Below, in pieces: positions 45,851-59,000 of a DNA stretch of 64,000 nt. Source of the DNA: Marisa cornuarietis (lineage: Eukaryota; Mollusca; Gastropoda; Architaenioglossa; Ampullariidae); contig SMMW01000585.1 in the NCBI GenBank assembly GCA_004794655.1, positions 10,291,501 to 10,355,500 on the forward strand. The letters run 5' to 3'. Below the pieces are notes generated by a model. It had not been told where the DNA came from. It saw only the letters and a program-made list of their open reading frames with translations, and did not search any database. Numbering within the stretch: the first letter of the stretch is position 1; the number at the start of each line of letters is the position of its first letter. Both the position numbers and the translations under genes were made by a program.

Positions 45851-48800
45851 TGCGCTCATTTCTGTGTGCATAGTTTATGCTTTAATGGATAGTAAGAAGT
45901 CCAAAAGCATGATCAAAAGTTGATCTTTAGTTATTGAGCACTAGAACGTTTTAACCACTTGGTTATGAACTGGAGGTGCACTGACATAAATATGTGATTT
46001 TATTTGTGAGTACCTTTCAATAGTAAGCTAAACAGGAGAATGTGAACATGCTGAGAAAATGGTGTCAAGACATTCACTAATCTAATCTTCCAAAACAATT
46101 TCACAAAAAATCATTTCCTAAAGGAAAAGCACAAAGTGTAAAATAGACAAATAATCTGGTGAAATAATTTATTTCCATTATTATTTACAAAATGTAAACT
46201 GCCACTTAATCTTTTCCCCCAGAAGGTGAAAGATCCACAATGAGCGTTAGATAGTGTTTTACACTAATCTGAGTGAATATAAACCAAAAGAAATATTGCC
46301 AGTTGACTCTCTTACAGCATTCTAACTGCTCTTATTCTCGGATTAGGAGCCCCAGATTTTACAGAGAATAATTAATAAAACATTTTCTGCTTCCTTTCTA
46401 AGATATGAAAGTGAAATTAAGTAAAACAACAAACAGTAACAACAGCTCTTTATGCAAAGCACAAGGCCAATAAAGTTTAAATATAGCTTACATGCTATTC
46501 AAACTACACTTTTAAAGGCATGGATTTCAGATTAAAACTTAATTAACTAGTCATAAGTGCAAGTGCATCTCAACCAATTATAGTAAATCAGTAAATGTTA
46601 AGGGTTATTTTTTAACATAACATTGCTAGAATTTGCTTCAAAAGATTTCAGGAAAAAAGTGCAATGGATTATGTAACAATCTAATGATGCCACTCCCCTA
46701 TGCATTCTGCTCTCTCCGCAGCCACCCTCACGGGGTCAAAGAACACACAATCGATGACTGATATTGCATAACATTTTTCTCCAACTTGTGCTACAGAACT
46801 TCATCCCACACAACAAGCATCAAGAGTAATATGGAGTTTGTGTTAAGCCATTTCATGTCACACTTTTGGAAATCTATATAATAAAGGGATTTTTTACTAT
46901 CTAAAGACGTGAATCCCAGAAACATGAAGTGGGTAGAAATCTAGCAGTGCAGTGCAATGAACATTCACACAAATCTACACAAAGATGCATTAGCTAATTA
47001 TTCTCCTGCTGTCTTACTATACAGATACAAGCATGTTTTACATTCCAGATTTACACATTACCATTTTCATTACAATAATGGCAGTCTGAAACACAAATTT
47101 AAGTGAACCAAGCTCTTATGGCATGTTTTCTTTGTACAGTAAAACCTCCTTATTAAAACCTTCAGTATTGTGACCCCTTCTTAGATATGACTCAAAACTG
47201 TTCACAGACATTTTGCTGTTATATTAATTATCTATTACACCTACCTCCTTAACATGACTTGTTACTGACATTTTGTGCTCTATTTTGACCTTTTTACAGA
47301 AGTTGCCTGTTGAAAAGTATTGAGTACTTTTCACTGCTTCTGGCCTACCGTTTGCCTTATATTACAACTTTCTGCAAAAATAATATAAAATACATTAAAA
47401 TCATTTTGAAGGAGACTGTTTGGTCATTGGTTCACCAGTCATTTCAATCCAAACCATATTGCTCTAGTCATGTCTACCACCCATCTTAGTCAAATCAACC
47501 TCACCATCAACATGTTGTCCCATATAAGCATACATCACCCCAACACTGGAAGACAAGTTGATCCAGGCCCAAAAGACGAATCTATCACTGATGACACAAA
47601 TTGCTGTTAATTTCAAATATTACCAACAGAGCCATGTGTTATTAGAACCAGTTTGGTCACCACCTTACTAAACAAAAATGGCCACTTGGCAATACACATT
47701 CAGAGGACAAATCTCACAATGGTGCATAAATGTCATTAAAAAAAAATCAATTTCTTTTAAAGTCTTTGTTGTCATTATTCATTAGTTTGGAGGTTCTTAT
47801 TAAATGTCTAGAAAGACATTTGGTTAATATGAAACAGATGTCATTACTCGGATGTTTCTTTAGCCTGGGTCAATTTCACTTTTGTTGAATACATCTTCAA
47901 CAGCCAAGTCCTCATTGAAAAGCACCTGCAGTATGGCAAGGATCTTTACCATAACTTTATAGACTTGTATGACTGCTCGAGGAGTTCAATACCCCTCAAC
48001 AACCAAGTGGGTAAGCTCTTTCCCATAACAGTAGGTGTATGCCAGAGATGCCCTGTCTCCAGTGCTAACATTTACCTTGAGAAAATCATGCATGATATAC
48101 TCCAGGACCATTACACCTTGTTGTCCATTGGGAAGAGACCACTTAATAATCTAAACTTTGCTGACGATATCTAACCGATGGTAGGCAGAAACAGTGAGTG
48201 AAAGCCCTTCACTGACAAACTCACAGCAAGTGCGAGCAGGTGTGGGAAGGAGATAAGCATGGACAAGAGCAAAGTCATGGTGAACACCACCAGCTCCAGT
48301 AAAGCAGAGATCCGGATAAAAAGGGTACAGCTGGTAAAGGTACAGTCCTTCAAGTACCTGGCTGGATGTATGTCTCAGGATCACAGCAGCAATGGCCAGG
48401 ATCAACAAAATGTGGGACAGCAAAAGCTTCTGCACCAAATTCAGGCTTTACAAATCTCTTGCTGTGTCTTATACGGTTGCAAGACCTGGACCTTGCTCGC
48501 ACTCGAAGCGATGGATTCAGGTGTTCAAAATGAAGTGCTTCAGGAGACTCCTTCAGATCTCCTACAGGAAGCAGAAGACAAATAACTTCGTCTGCAGCCT
48601 AATCACCTGCTTGTTGGGTCCCCAGTAGCCTCTGATCACTATTGTCAAGCAGCAGAAGACGGTATGGTTCAGTCATGTCGTCCGACACCTTGCTGAAGAT
48701 GGTTCTCCAAGGCTATGTTGAAATGTTGAAAGCATCAACACTGTGGCAAGCGGAAAAAAAGCTAGGTGACTAATATGGAGTGGATGGACTGTTCATTGGG

Positions 48801-49489
48801 TTGGGGGGGGGAAGGATTGGTGTTTTACATGGAACCAGCAACTAAGGCTATACCACGGCAAGGCAGCCAGCCCTGTAAACAGATGCCACATGCAGAGGAA
48901 AAACAGCGTGCCCGAGACGAGAGCTTAACCCAGCACACCCAAACCTCACTGTAATGGTGACAGGCGCTAACTGTTGTGCCACCGAACTGCACACTGTTCA
49001 TTGGGGGAGCCTCTCACATGGCTGCAGGAATGGCCTCACTGACCTTAATTCACCTTTACTGTGCCCAGCATGTCTCCCCTATGACTAGTACTTTTTGCAC
49101 CAGTTAAGGGATGAGAAGAAAATGAAGATTTAACTTTTGGTGTTAGGACAATATGGTCATGGGAGGGTCGATTTGCCTCAGGTGGAAAGTCAGCATAGCC
49201 AGAGTGATATGGATTTTGGTCAAAATGGCCACTCTCCTTCCCCCATTTAAAAAAAAATTCTTGTGACTGTTCATGCTTTATTCCAAGAACCATGCTAAAA
49301 ATATAGAGTGTAATTTAAGAGAGCCTCTTTGTCTACCATCATACTCGTGTATTGATTGCACTTACCTGAAGAGTTAGTTCCCTTATAAATCTTGAAGTGT
49401 AACAATGGCAGAATAAGTCACCATGACCAAGCGAAAGCGAAAATGACACAGAAAGTCAAATTGGACATTCTGATATGGTTTTTAAAAGC
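45851..49489. other. Intergenic DNA between RIC3 and the chromatin-protein gene
   Basis: No functional gene seen. It contains a decayed LINE reverse-transcriptase fragment (47880-48770), a probable short interspersed repeat (48780-48990, with GTTTTACATGGAACCAGCAA and ACCTCACTGTAATGGTGACA) and featureless AT-rich DNA. Confidence 0.5.
47880..48770 (+). mobile_element. Decayed RTE-like LINE reverse-transcriptase fragment
   Basis: Plus-strand pieces include KDLYHNFIDLYD, then CQRCPVSSANIYLEKIMHDI and GKRPLNNLNFADDI (the FADD catalytic motif). Next come MDKSKVMVNTT and SFKYLAGCMSQD, then in shifted frames YGCKTWTLL and FKMKCFRRLLQISYRKQKTN. This order is that of the non-LTR RT palm and thumb of elements common in molluscs. 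The segment between the palm motifs is deleted and there are several frameshifts and stops, so it is inactive. Confidence 0.85.
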
Positions 49490-49495
49490 TTTATT
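49490..49495 (-). terminator. Poly(A) signal of the chromatin-protein gene
   Basis: TTTATT on the plus strand reads AATAAA on the minus strand, about 550 nt past the TGA at 50046. A second candidate lies at 46168-46173. Choosing the nearer one is inference. Confidence 0.4.
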
Positions 49496-50045
49496 TCAAC
49501 ATTTAAATAAATGAATAAATAGATGCTTGAAGTCCTGGAATTAAAGCAGACTGGCTGATTTCCCAACTATCACCCTTCTTAGTTATGACCTGATATTGGT
49601 GGATTTTAGAGTCTTAATAGGGAGGTTTTACTGTATTAATACTTTGTATCAATCATTTATCCCCATTAGTTGCAACAGAAAGAGAGCAAAAATGCAGTTG
49701 GAAAAATGTTGCTGGGGTGAGGGGAAAATCTTTGATGGTGGTTTACCATTAGACAGCACAATCACGAAGCCTCCTAGCACCCTCAATCTTTCAAGTACTG
49801 CACTTTTCTTTATGGAAGATACAACTGGCATTCTACCAATACAGACAAAATTCTGTTTCACAAATACAGCTAATATGTGTGTGTGAAAGAGAGAATGTAA
49901 AGAGGAACAAAATATGCACTGAAACAGAACATGTAAACAAAACAAAACCACCAAACAAATGCAATCAAGATATGAAAGTTTAAGAGACACATACCGAACT
50001 TAATGCCCACCCTCTCCCCTGCAGTCTTCTCCAAACAGTACTATC

Positions 50046-53000
50046 TCAGTTCAAATGAAACTGATTTGCAAGTGTTAGAAGGTTAAGAGCTGCCTGTTCT
50101 TTCTCCATCAGAATGTCACCACTAACATTTGAGCTCCTGCTGCTGACCTCAAGTTCTTGACCAACAGTACTGGCACTGACTGTTGTAGCGTCACTGTAAG
50201 GTGTCTGCTCCATGCTTTTAGTTACAGCCTCTGATGGTGCACCATTTATCACCTTTACCAAGGGAGCATCTAGTGTGGAAACTGAAGTTGCACCTGAAAG
50301 TGATTCAGCTGCCTGAGCATCGCTGCCCGAAGTGCTTCTTTGTGAATGACCAACACCAGTCTTTGCCCCAACTGTTGATCCCCGCTCCCTTGGTGACTGA
50401 CCAAAGGTTATACTGACAACTGTGTCAGGAGTGGCTTTGGAGCTCTGCGTCCCCTCAGCATGAGTTTGCATGTCACTATCCAAGTGGGTGAGAAATGAGG
50501 AATGAACTAACACCGAGTCACTATGTGAAGAAGGAAACAGACTGCTAGCTCTGGTGCCAGCTTCACCATGCTGCTGCTCAGTAAACGAGCCAACTGTTAA
50601 TGGTTTTTTATCTCCATTAGCTTTGCTGACCATGACTTTCACAGTCACTGGATCTTTCAGGGACTGGACCATGCTGTTGGATGGGGTCAGTACTGCTGCT
50701 TGATTCCCAACCTGAGGTGCAGTCTTTGGCAGAACCTGCAAACGTGTGGTTATTTCATGTCTTCTCATGAAAATGACTTGCTGCATGTTGAAAACAATTC
50801 AGTTAACATTAACTTCTCATACAAGTGACTGGTAGTTTAATGGAATGCAAATGGAATAAAAAGTACTCAAGAAATTCAATTAAAAAACAACCAACAAGAA
50901 ACAACCCTAATTCCTGTTAATTGCCCAAAACCCTGCTTTTGATGACTAGCCTCTTGTTATAATCAAAATGTTAAACAGAGATCCATAAGAATCAAATATC
51001 TATAAACAAAATCCAACAATCACTAATGCTAATTCCCCCAAGCAAACAAAAATGTGTATGAAACGAAATGGCTAGGAAAGAAATTAAAAAACAAATATAT
51101 AACAAATCAAACCTACTCTGTATACGCCACTGCTGACAGTGACAGGAATGTTGATCTGTCTGGGTACAGCTTTCATCACCAAGGTCTGTGGCTGCTGTTG
51201 CAAGGCAGTGTGGGATGCCAGACTTATCAAGGCCTGGCTAGATTCCTGAACCTGGTTTGCTGGTGACACTGGTGCTTGGGCCATTTTCAATGCTGCACTA
51301 ACAATGCCCTGAATGTTATTATCCTGTGCAGACAAAGTTGAACCTGTCTGCCTAGCAATCTTGGCGCCAACCATCTGGCTCAGGCTGGCCAACACTGCTC
51401 CTGACAAGCCACCTGGCCCATCTCCTAATGCACTGATGGTGAGGCCACCCTTTTGCACCTGCTCAGTGCTGGCACTGAGCCTTTCATTGGTACCCATTTC
51501 CCCTTCTGTACCTTCTGCAGCAGCTTGTATGCTGCTTGAGGGGCACCATGAGGAAGACATTTCTGCAGCTGAAGATGATAACTCTAAAGTTCCCAGGTTT
51601 TGTGCACCCTTTAAGGCTACAGCTGATGGTAAAAGCTGAGGTCTGACAGTCAAATGTCCCGTTTTAGGGTCCGGGGTGATAGTCATCTGGAATCGGGTGG
51701 CAACAGTTGCATGAGGTAAGCTGCTTGGGATGACAGGGTGACCAAGTAAGGACTTCACTGAGGTCTGATGTGAGTTTACAGTGTGAACAGTGGTACTGGC
51801 AGGAGTTGCTGGACGGGGTTGAGCTTGCCCACTGACAATCAATGTAGGATTCACCACTGGTGCCACAACTGTTTTAGGGGTATGAATTGACCCACTATTT
51901 GATGATGACAGATTAGAGCTGGGGAGAGTACCACACCAGGTTACAGAAGAGGCAGCTGCCTTTGAGCTGGATTGAACTGTAGAGAAGGGAACAGACAAAG
52001 GTGACACACTTGAGGTAATGGTGACAACAGGTGAAACTGCTGAGGTAATAGTGACAGCAGGTGTTGCTGGATCACTGCTGGCTGATTTAGGAGGAACCAT
52101 CTTGACTCCGGCTGCCTGCATTGAGCTAGGCTTTCCAAGAACTGCTGGAGAGACAGATGATCCAGGAACAAGTGCAGGCTGAACCTTCAGACAAACCTGT
52201 GCTAGTCCCTGTTGTACCTGCAGCATCAGAGGGAAGGTAACAGAATAAACTGCTAAATATTTTGAAAGACACTTTAACAGTCAATCATAATCAAAAAGTA
52301 AGGACACACAAATAATCAAGATGTATTAAAGGTTGTGAGAGCAGATGCAAAAGAATGTTATTTTATTGACACACTGACAACTAAAAATATTCAACATCCA
52401 ACAGACCACAGATTCCAATATGCTGTGTCAAACATGACAGAGTAAAATAAACTACTTGAAATCATCCAGTAGAAAAAAACCCAGGTTCAAACTAAGGTTA
52501 AAAATTGCCATAAAGGAGGAAATGCTTTTGTGTAAGTGCTTTCAGTGCCCTTATTTAACTATTCATTCCAAGAGCATACACATTTTCTATCAAAACAGAT
52601 TGGTAGGTTTTGAGACACTAACAGTTTCACACACATATTCTTAACCACATTAAAAACTCAAGTTAAAACCAGACTAAACTACACATGTAGACACAAACAT
52701 GTATGTTTGTATATACAGTCACTAAAAGAGGGCAATTTTAAACCCCACTAAGCTCTAAAATGAGGTATGCCAAGGAAAACAATTGAGAATAAAAAAAGTT
52801 TCCAAGAAACATTAAAACTTGGGTTAGGAGTAAAGGCTAAAGTAGATGAAATGAGCGATTTGCAAGGATAATTATTTTATTTCAAAAGATACCTGACCAG
52901 AAAGTGCAGTAAATATGAAAAGATGAAACTAATTTTGTTCGTGGCCAAGCAAAATAAGCAGCATACTAACCTGGCCTGATGATGGAGGCACAACAGCCTG

Positions 53001-56000
53001 CAGTTTCATACATGTGGCACCTGGCAAGGTAAGCCCATCGACTCTATCACATACAAGACCTTTACTGGGTGCTGTGGGCCCCTGAGTCACCTGTCCAGAG
53101 CTGTGACCCGGAGGAATAGCCATTCTGACCTGATGTCCTGCTACAGCTGATGTAGCAGCCAGCTGATTAACTGTGATCATCTGAGCTTGCTGTGGAGAAA
53201 TAACGTGCACCTTCTGAAAGCCACTCACCGACGGTAGAAGCTGGAGCTGCTGTACCCCCACAACTCCACTTGCGCCTGCTTGCAGGGTTGCAACAACAGG
53301 CTGTGCCGAGCCTGAAGCTGCTTGGGCAGGGGAAACTAGGTGCACCACGGATGGGGCAGTCAAACCTCGGATCTGCAAACCTGCTGGCAAGGAAGTCGCC
53401 ATGACCTTCTCCGTCTTTGGTGGCATCACAGGCTGGCCGACAAGTCTCACTCCCACTTGGTTCTGCTGCTGAGTCAGAGGCAGGCCTGTCACCTGAATGC
53501 CAGACAGCAGCCTGCTGACCTGTCCTACAGGTAAGTGAATCTGTCGCACAGCGCCAGCCCCTGGCGCTGATGGTCCCAATGTGCTCCCCAGATTTGTGAG
53601 CTGAGTAGCAATGATGCGGGGCCCTACCTGGCCTTGCGTTTCAGATCCTTGCTGCTGGACAGACAGTGAAGGGGATGTAACTGAAGAGGGTGTCACACTC
53701 ACTGACCCAGAACTTATACCAGTGACTGAAGATACTGGCGCTTGCATCAAAAGCCTGGCAGTATTCTGGGAACCCTGTGGACCCACAACTATGTAATCAC
53801 TGGCTGCTTGTGTTGTTATGACTGAAAGTGGGGTGACTGGTGATGCTGAAGAAGTTTTGGCTGCCAGCATGGTTCTTATGACTTCTGCTGTAGTTTTATT
53901 TGTTGTGATGGCACTGCTGAGAGACCCATGAATGGCTGCTGCTGGTGCACCCAGGGGTAATGTAGATGAAGCTGCAACTTTAACAGGACTCGAAGGCAGT
54001 TGCTGCCCCTGTATGGCTGGTTGGGCTTCTCTAGCTGTATCCAGTGAAGTTCCCTGCGGCTGCAACACTTTCAAAATAGCTGTCTGGGGCAGAACAATTC
54101 CCTGCGAAGTGGCAATGCCTTGGACAAAAGTGTGGGAGCCTGCAGCACCTTGAGGCATAACCCTAACTAAAACCTGCTTCTGGTCAGCAGACTCTAATAA
54201 GGCCCCTTCATTTCCTGTTTGTACAACTACTGTACCTGGAAGAGCAGTCAGGGAGCTTGTAGCCACAGTAGATAAAGTTCCAACACTCTGAATCCCTGGT
54301 ATGACAACCCCGCTACCTGAAAACCCACTAGTGTTGCTAGCCCCTGAGGATGTTGGTGTGACCAGGGATGTTGGCTCTTCGAGCCTGGAATTGATTCTTG
54401 TAGTGATAGGAATGGGTGCTTTCATGCTCTGCACAGTTTTGGTCACATTTTTGCGTGGCGATAAGTTTGGAAGTGTTGTGGGAGAAGGCACTTTGATGTT
54501 GGCCGTTGGCAGCGTGGTCATACAGGAAGTGATCATGCTTCTCATGGCACAGTCAAGAGTTGACTGACTTGGCAGCCGTAATACACCAGGCACAGTCTTT
54601 GTAAGAAGTCCAGATGGAATGGTTCCGCCTATCACAGCCATGGTGACTGAGGTTGTCAATGGAGGACTAGTGGCCAACAAAGATGAAGCCACAGGGGTGA
54701 TGGACACAGTTGTAATGGATGAGATGGTGGTGCCAAGGGATGCCAGTGTCGTGACTTCTTGAGTAGTTGCCAAATATTCAGCTCCTTGAGTATCTTTATC
54801 AACTGGAGACTGTGGCTCATCTAGAGACTCTTGCTTTTCAGGGCTGGTGTCTTCAGAAGGCTTACGGCCAGCTCTGTTTTCAAGCAAGGTCCTCACAGTT
54901 ACATTTCCAGCATATCTGCAGAAATAAAAAGACAATGTGCCATTCCCATAAAGTTCCCGCAAAACAATTTTTTGCACAACTTAAAAAAAAGAAGAAAAAT
55001 GAATAGCTGACTACAAATACAATGATAAAACACAAATATTTGTCACTTTTTAAGATAACATGTACTTAAGTTGTATTATAACTCTGATTTTCATTTGAAG
55101 TTAAGTTTTAGTCATTACAGGAAAACAAACCTGGATCATACTAAAATCTCTCCATGGTAGATTTTTACATGAAGACATTCCTTGCTATCACTACTTAGAT
55201 TACCTCTGTGCCTGACGTCCAGGAGAACCCAGCAATGAAACATGCGGTCGAACAGAAGATGCAGCAACTAATACAGAGCTGCCTGGAGCTTCTGCATCTG
55301 ATGTGACACTAATGGCAAGTCCTTGCACTGTCTTTGCAGGACCCATGACCTTTGGCACACCCTGCATTCTGATTGGTATGAGATTCGCTCCAGGAGTAAC
55401 ATCCTTCAGAACCAAAGTGCCTGTCTGCTGAGCACCAACTTTGAGTGGTCCTCTACCCACTGGAGTGGAGGAAAGGGAAGGCTGACCACAGGTAACATCT
55501 GCTGAAGTGGATGGGGCTGGTGTTGGATTTAGGCTACTAGTGGGGATAGAGTAGACACTCTTAGGTGGCTTTGATGCTGGTACTGTTGCGGTGCTGTTCT
55601 GTGATGTAGCTGATGTACTTAAAGCCTGAGGATACATTAAACATAAATCTATGTTTTTTTCAGTTTGTTTCTCAAACATGGATTCCTGCACAAAATGCAT
55701 GAATCAAGAAGTACTTCATACATCTATTTGTACAAATCTATTGATCTGCTCTTCTCAACAAGTTAAAAACAATTACTTAATGTAGAGCTGAAATTGGCAT
55801 CTCTGCAGAACCTGACCAACAGAAAGGCTCATTTCACACTGTCATGCAGAAGATGCTCATCAGATCTGATCAGCAGGCAGTACTGCTATATTGCACATGC
55901 ACTTAAGGATTAAATGAACATAAACCTTAACTCACTGTGGTAGCACTGGCAAGCAGCAGCCGAAGGCTTACTTTGTTTAAGAAGTCACACCGTACACACG

Positions 56001-59000
56001 TGTAAAGTGCTATTATTTTTTTTTAGTTTGTGAATGGTTCATTGAACTGGATAAAAAAATAGCTCATTTTAAAGCTAAATCATTTCTCTACAATTTTCTG
56101 TCCTTGGTTCATATGAAAGGACATCTGGTCTTTTTCAAATTTAAATCCTTTGCGTTAAAGTGAGCAAAACGTAACAGACTGCGCGGGTCGATGTTCCCAC
56201 TATTTTCTGTCAGATTGCTTGGTAAAATCAGCAGAATCTTGTGCTTTTCCCAATTCTGGATAGTATTTATTCACACAAGGATGAAAAAAGTTTACTTCTG
56301 TGAATTTATAGCTGAAACTTTTTATGCACATACCCAGTTTTCACTGTGGCTCTACTTCAGAAAAACGAATCTGAAAAGCAGTTTTGGGATGGTGATATTT
56401 GTGAAATTTCTAAAAAAAACCCCAAAATATACCACTCCCTAAAGGTAAAACAGTTCATTTCTGCTAAATGTGATCTTTAAAAGTTAATTAAAATAATATT
56501 TTTGTGACAGTTATTTTTGTGTAATTTTTTAAAAAATATACCATTTTTGGTGGTAAAATTTCTTTCTTCGAGTACTTACCAGAAGACATGACTATATGGA
56601 GATCACCTTCTAGCTACCCTAAATCCAGCTGTCCAAGCCCGTGCAACAAGGTAGGACCTGAATTCAGCTCAGCCCTCTCCCATCCCACCTCCCAATAGTC
56701 ATGTCATCTGGTACGGTATGAAGAAGGTCAAAATGTGGCAGCTAATGGAGACATCTTGTCTAAATGGGAGGTGACTTTATTGAATTAATCATATAGACAG
56801 GTACTCTGATGTAGGAACTTGGCATGGCAAATGCCTCCAACTACAAACCTTCCGTTGAGATGGTTAAAAATCACTAATCTTTAGAGAATATTTCTTTACA
56901 GTTCAGTTTTCTAGTTCATCTGCAGAATACAAAAATATTCACTGAACTGTTGGCAGTTGAACAAAAAAAAAAAGATACAAAATGAACTAATTAGAAAGTT
57001 CTCTTTGGTTTTCTTTATCAAAAGGAGAAAATAATTCACAATCTGAGATGCACAGAAATGTTTACAAAAATGGGTCAAGAACATTTCATAAAAAATAAAA
57101 ATGTTATACAAGAGATACAGAATTAAGTACTTGTTCTTAATGTTTGTTTATTGTAATATAGATCTATGCTACAATTGGCAATTGATGAACTGTTTCAAAC
57201 ATGATGCTTTCCCAAGCACTTTCAAATAGAAAAAAAGCATGCATATGGTTGCCAAATAAACATGGATGCTTAAACGGGCATCAAAGAAATTCCATAGATA
57301 AACATGTAAGAAGCTGCATACCTGAAGTCGCAGTGTGTTAGTGCGAACGAGTTGCTGCAAAACACTAGGTGGCAGGCTACTCAAGTTGACAAGATGTGGT
57401 TTGCCTCCAACCAACCCTACCACCACTGTTGCCCCCGGATGATTGCTTGACCCTTTTGTAGCTTTGGTTGCACCAAGTGATGAAACTTTTGCTATTGAAG
57501 AAGCCTGGTCTGCATTACTTGAGCTGACAGTTAACGAGATGCCTTTGGCACCTGCTCCTTGAGCAAGGACAGAGGTGTTGCATGGTGACACGTCATTCTG
57601 TAAAACCACTGTGGACCCCTCTCCTGCACTTTTCTGCACCATCTTATATGGAGCATAGCGATCCCTCACCACAATTGGTCTTCGTACCGACAGCAGTTTC
57701 TGAATCTCAGGGTGGGAGTTTTGTTTAGCAGCACCAGTTCCTGCAACAGTTACTTCAGGATGTACCACAGTTGAGTGGGACAAACTCTGCATATGCCGTA
57801 AGCCTTGTGATGAGACTATGTTCTCAAGATGAGAATTTTCAACAGCATCCATAGCAGTCCGCACAGCCTGGGATGATGAGAGGTCCACTTTATTAGAAAA
57901 TTCAGGGGCTGAGAATGCAGATGTGTCTTCTTCTGTTTTCTTTGTGATTTTCCTCTTCTTTATGCCTTGATCCTCCACATTGTTGGGGATAAGCCGGCGT
58001 TTCCTCAGCCTGCCCCTTGAGCTCACATCCAGTTCATACTCCTCCACATCTCTCTGCTCTGCCTCAGTCAAGTCACTAGCTGTAGATGGAGTGGCCGATG
58101 GTCCTTTCTTTTTAGCTGAAGACAAAGCAGCAGTAGCCTGTAGACGATACTGATCCTGAGAATCTCTGGATTTTGCATCTTCTTCTCCTGAAGAATCTCC
58201 CTCTCCTGCCTCTTCTGAAGACTGCACCTCTGTCTCTGTCTCCCAACCATCCCCCTCTGCTTCCTGGAGTTTAGTGGGAAAAACAAGCCCTTGCATTAAT
58301 TCAAGACACATCATCAATAGAAATGAAGCAGTGATCAATTTTTAGGGACATCAAGGACTTTGCTGTCTACCATGAAATTTAAGCAAAAACATTAACTCAT
58401 ATAAATAACACCATGGTTCTAGCTTGTGTATAAACAGGTCAGGGAAACCTTTAAAAATGTTCACACACACACACATTTCTTTGGTCAATTAAACGAGTCT
58501 AGAAAAATAACTGTTTAGTGGTGACCAGCAAGTATAGTAAAATGCTTGGTGCCTATGATGCAAGTCATTCTAATTAAATCATCTCCACATACTCATCTAA
58601 ATAAAATCTTACTTGATGTAAGTTCAAGTACTTGCTGACTTATATGGCAGATGGTTCAGCGGCTGAGTAGCTGTGGGACTTGAGGATGCTTTATTTTGGT
58701 GGAAAAATAGCTCCCCACCCCCACCCCCCAAAAAAATGAAAGCCCTGCATGACACAATTTATATCACCTTAATTCATGATGCTGTTGTGAATGCAAATCA
58801 CATCACCCATCTTAATGGGTGTAAATCTGTGAAATAACATGGCTGCCTTCCATGTATAGAAAAAAAAGAAAAAAATCCTAAAATCTACAATACTGATCTT
58901 ACTGTTTTTTGTTTTTTTGTTTTTTAAAAAAAAGACAATGAAATCAACAAATTTAGCATAAGACAGATAAGGAAATTACCTCCATGGGCTCTTCTTTGAA

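Noticed and set aside
53340..54567. Several plus-strand frames of 60-90 codons opposite the Ser/Thr-rich exons
   Set aside because: Shadows of the minus-strand exon 54915-52971, whose biased composition leaves antisense frames open.
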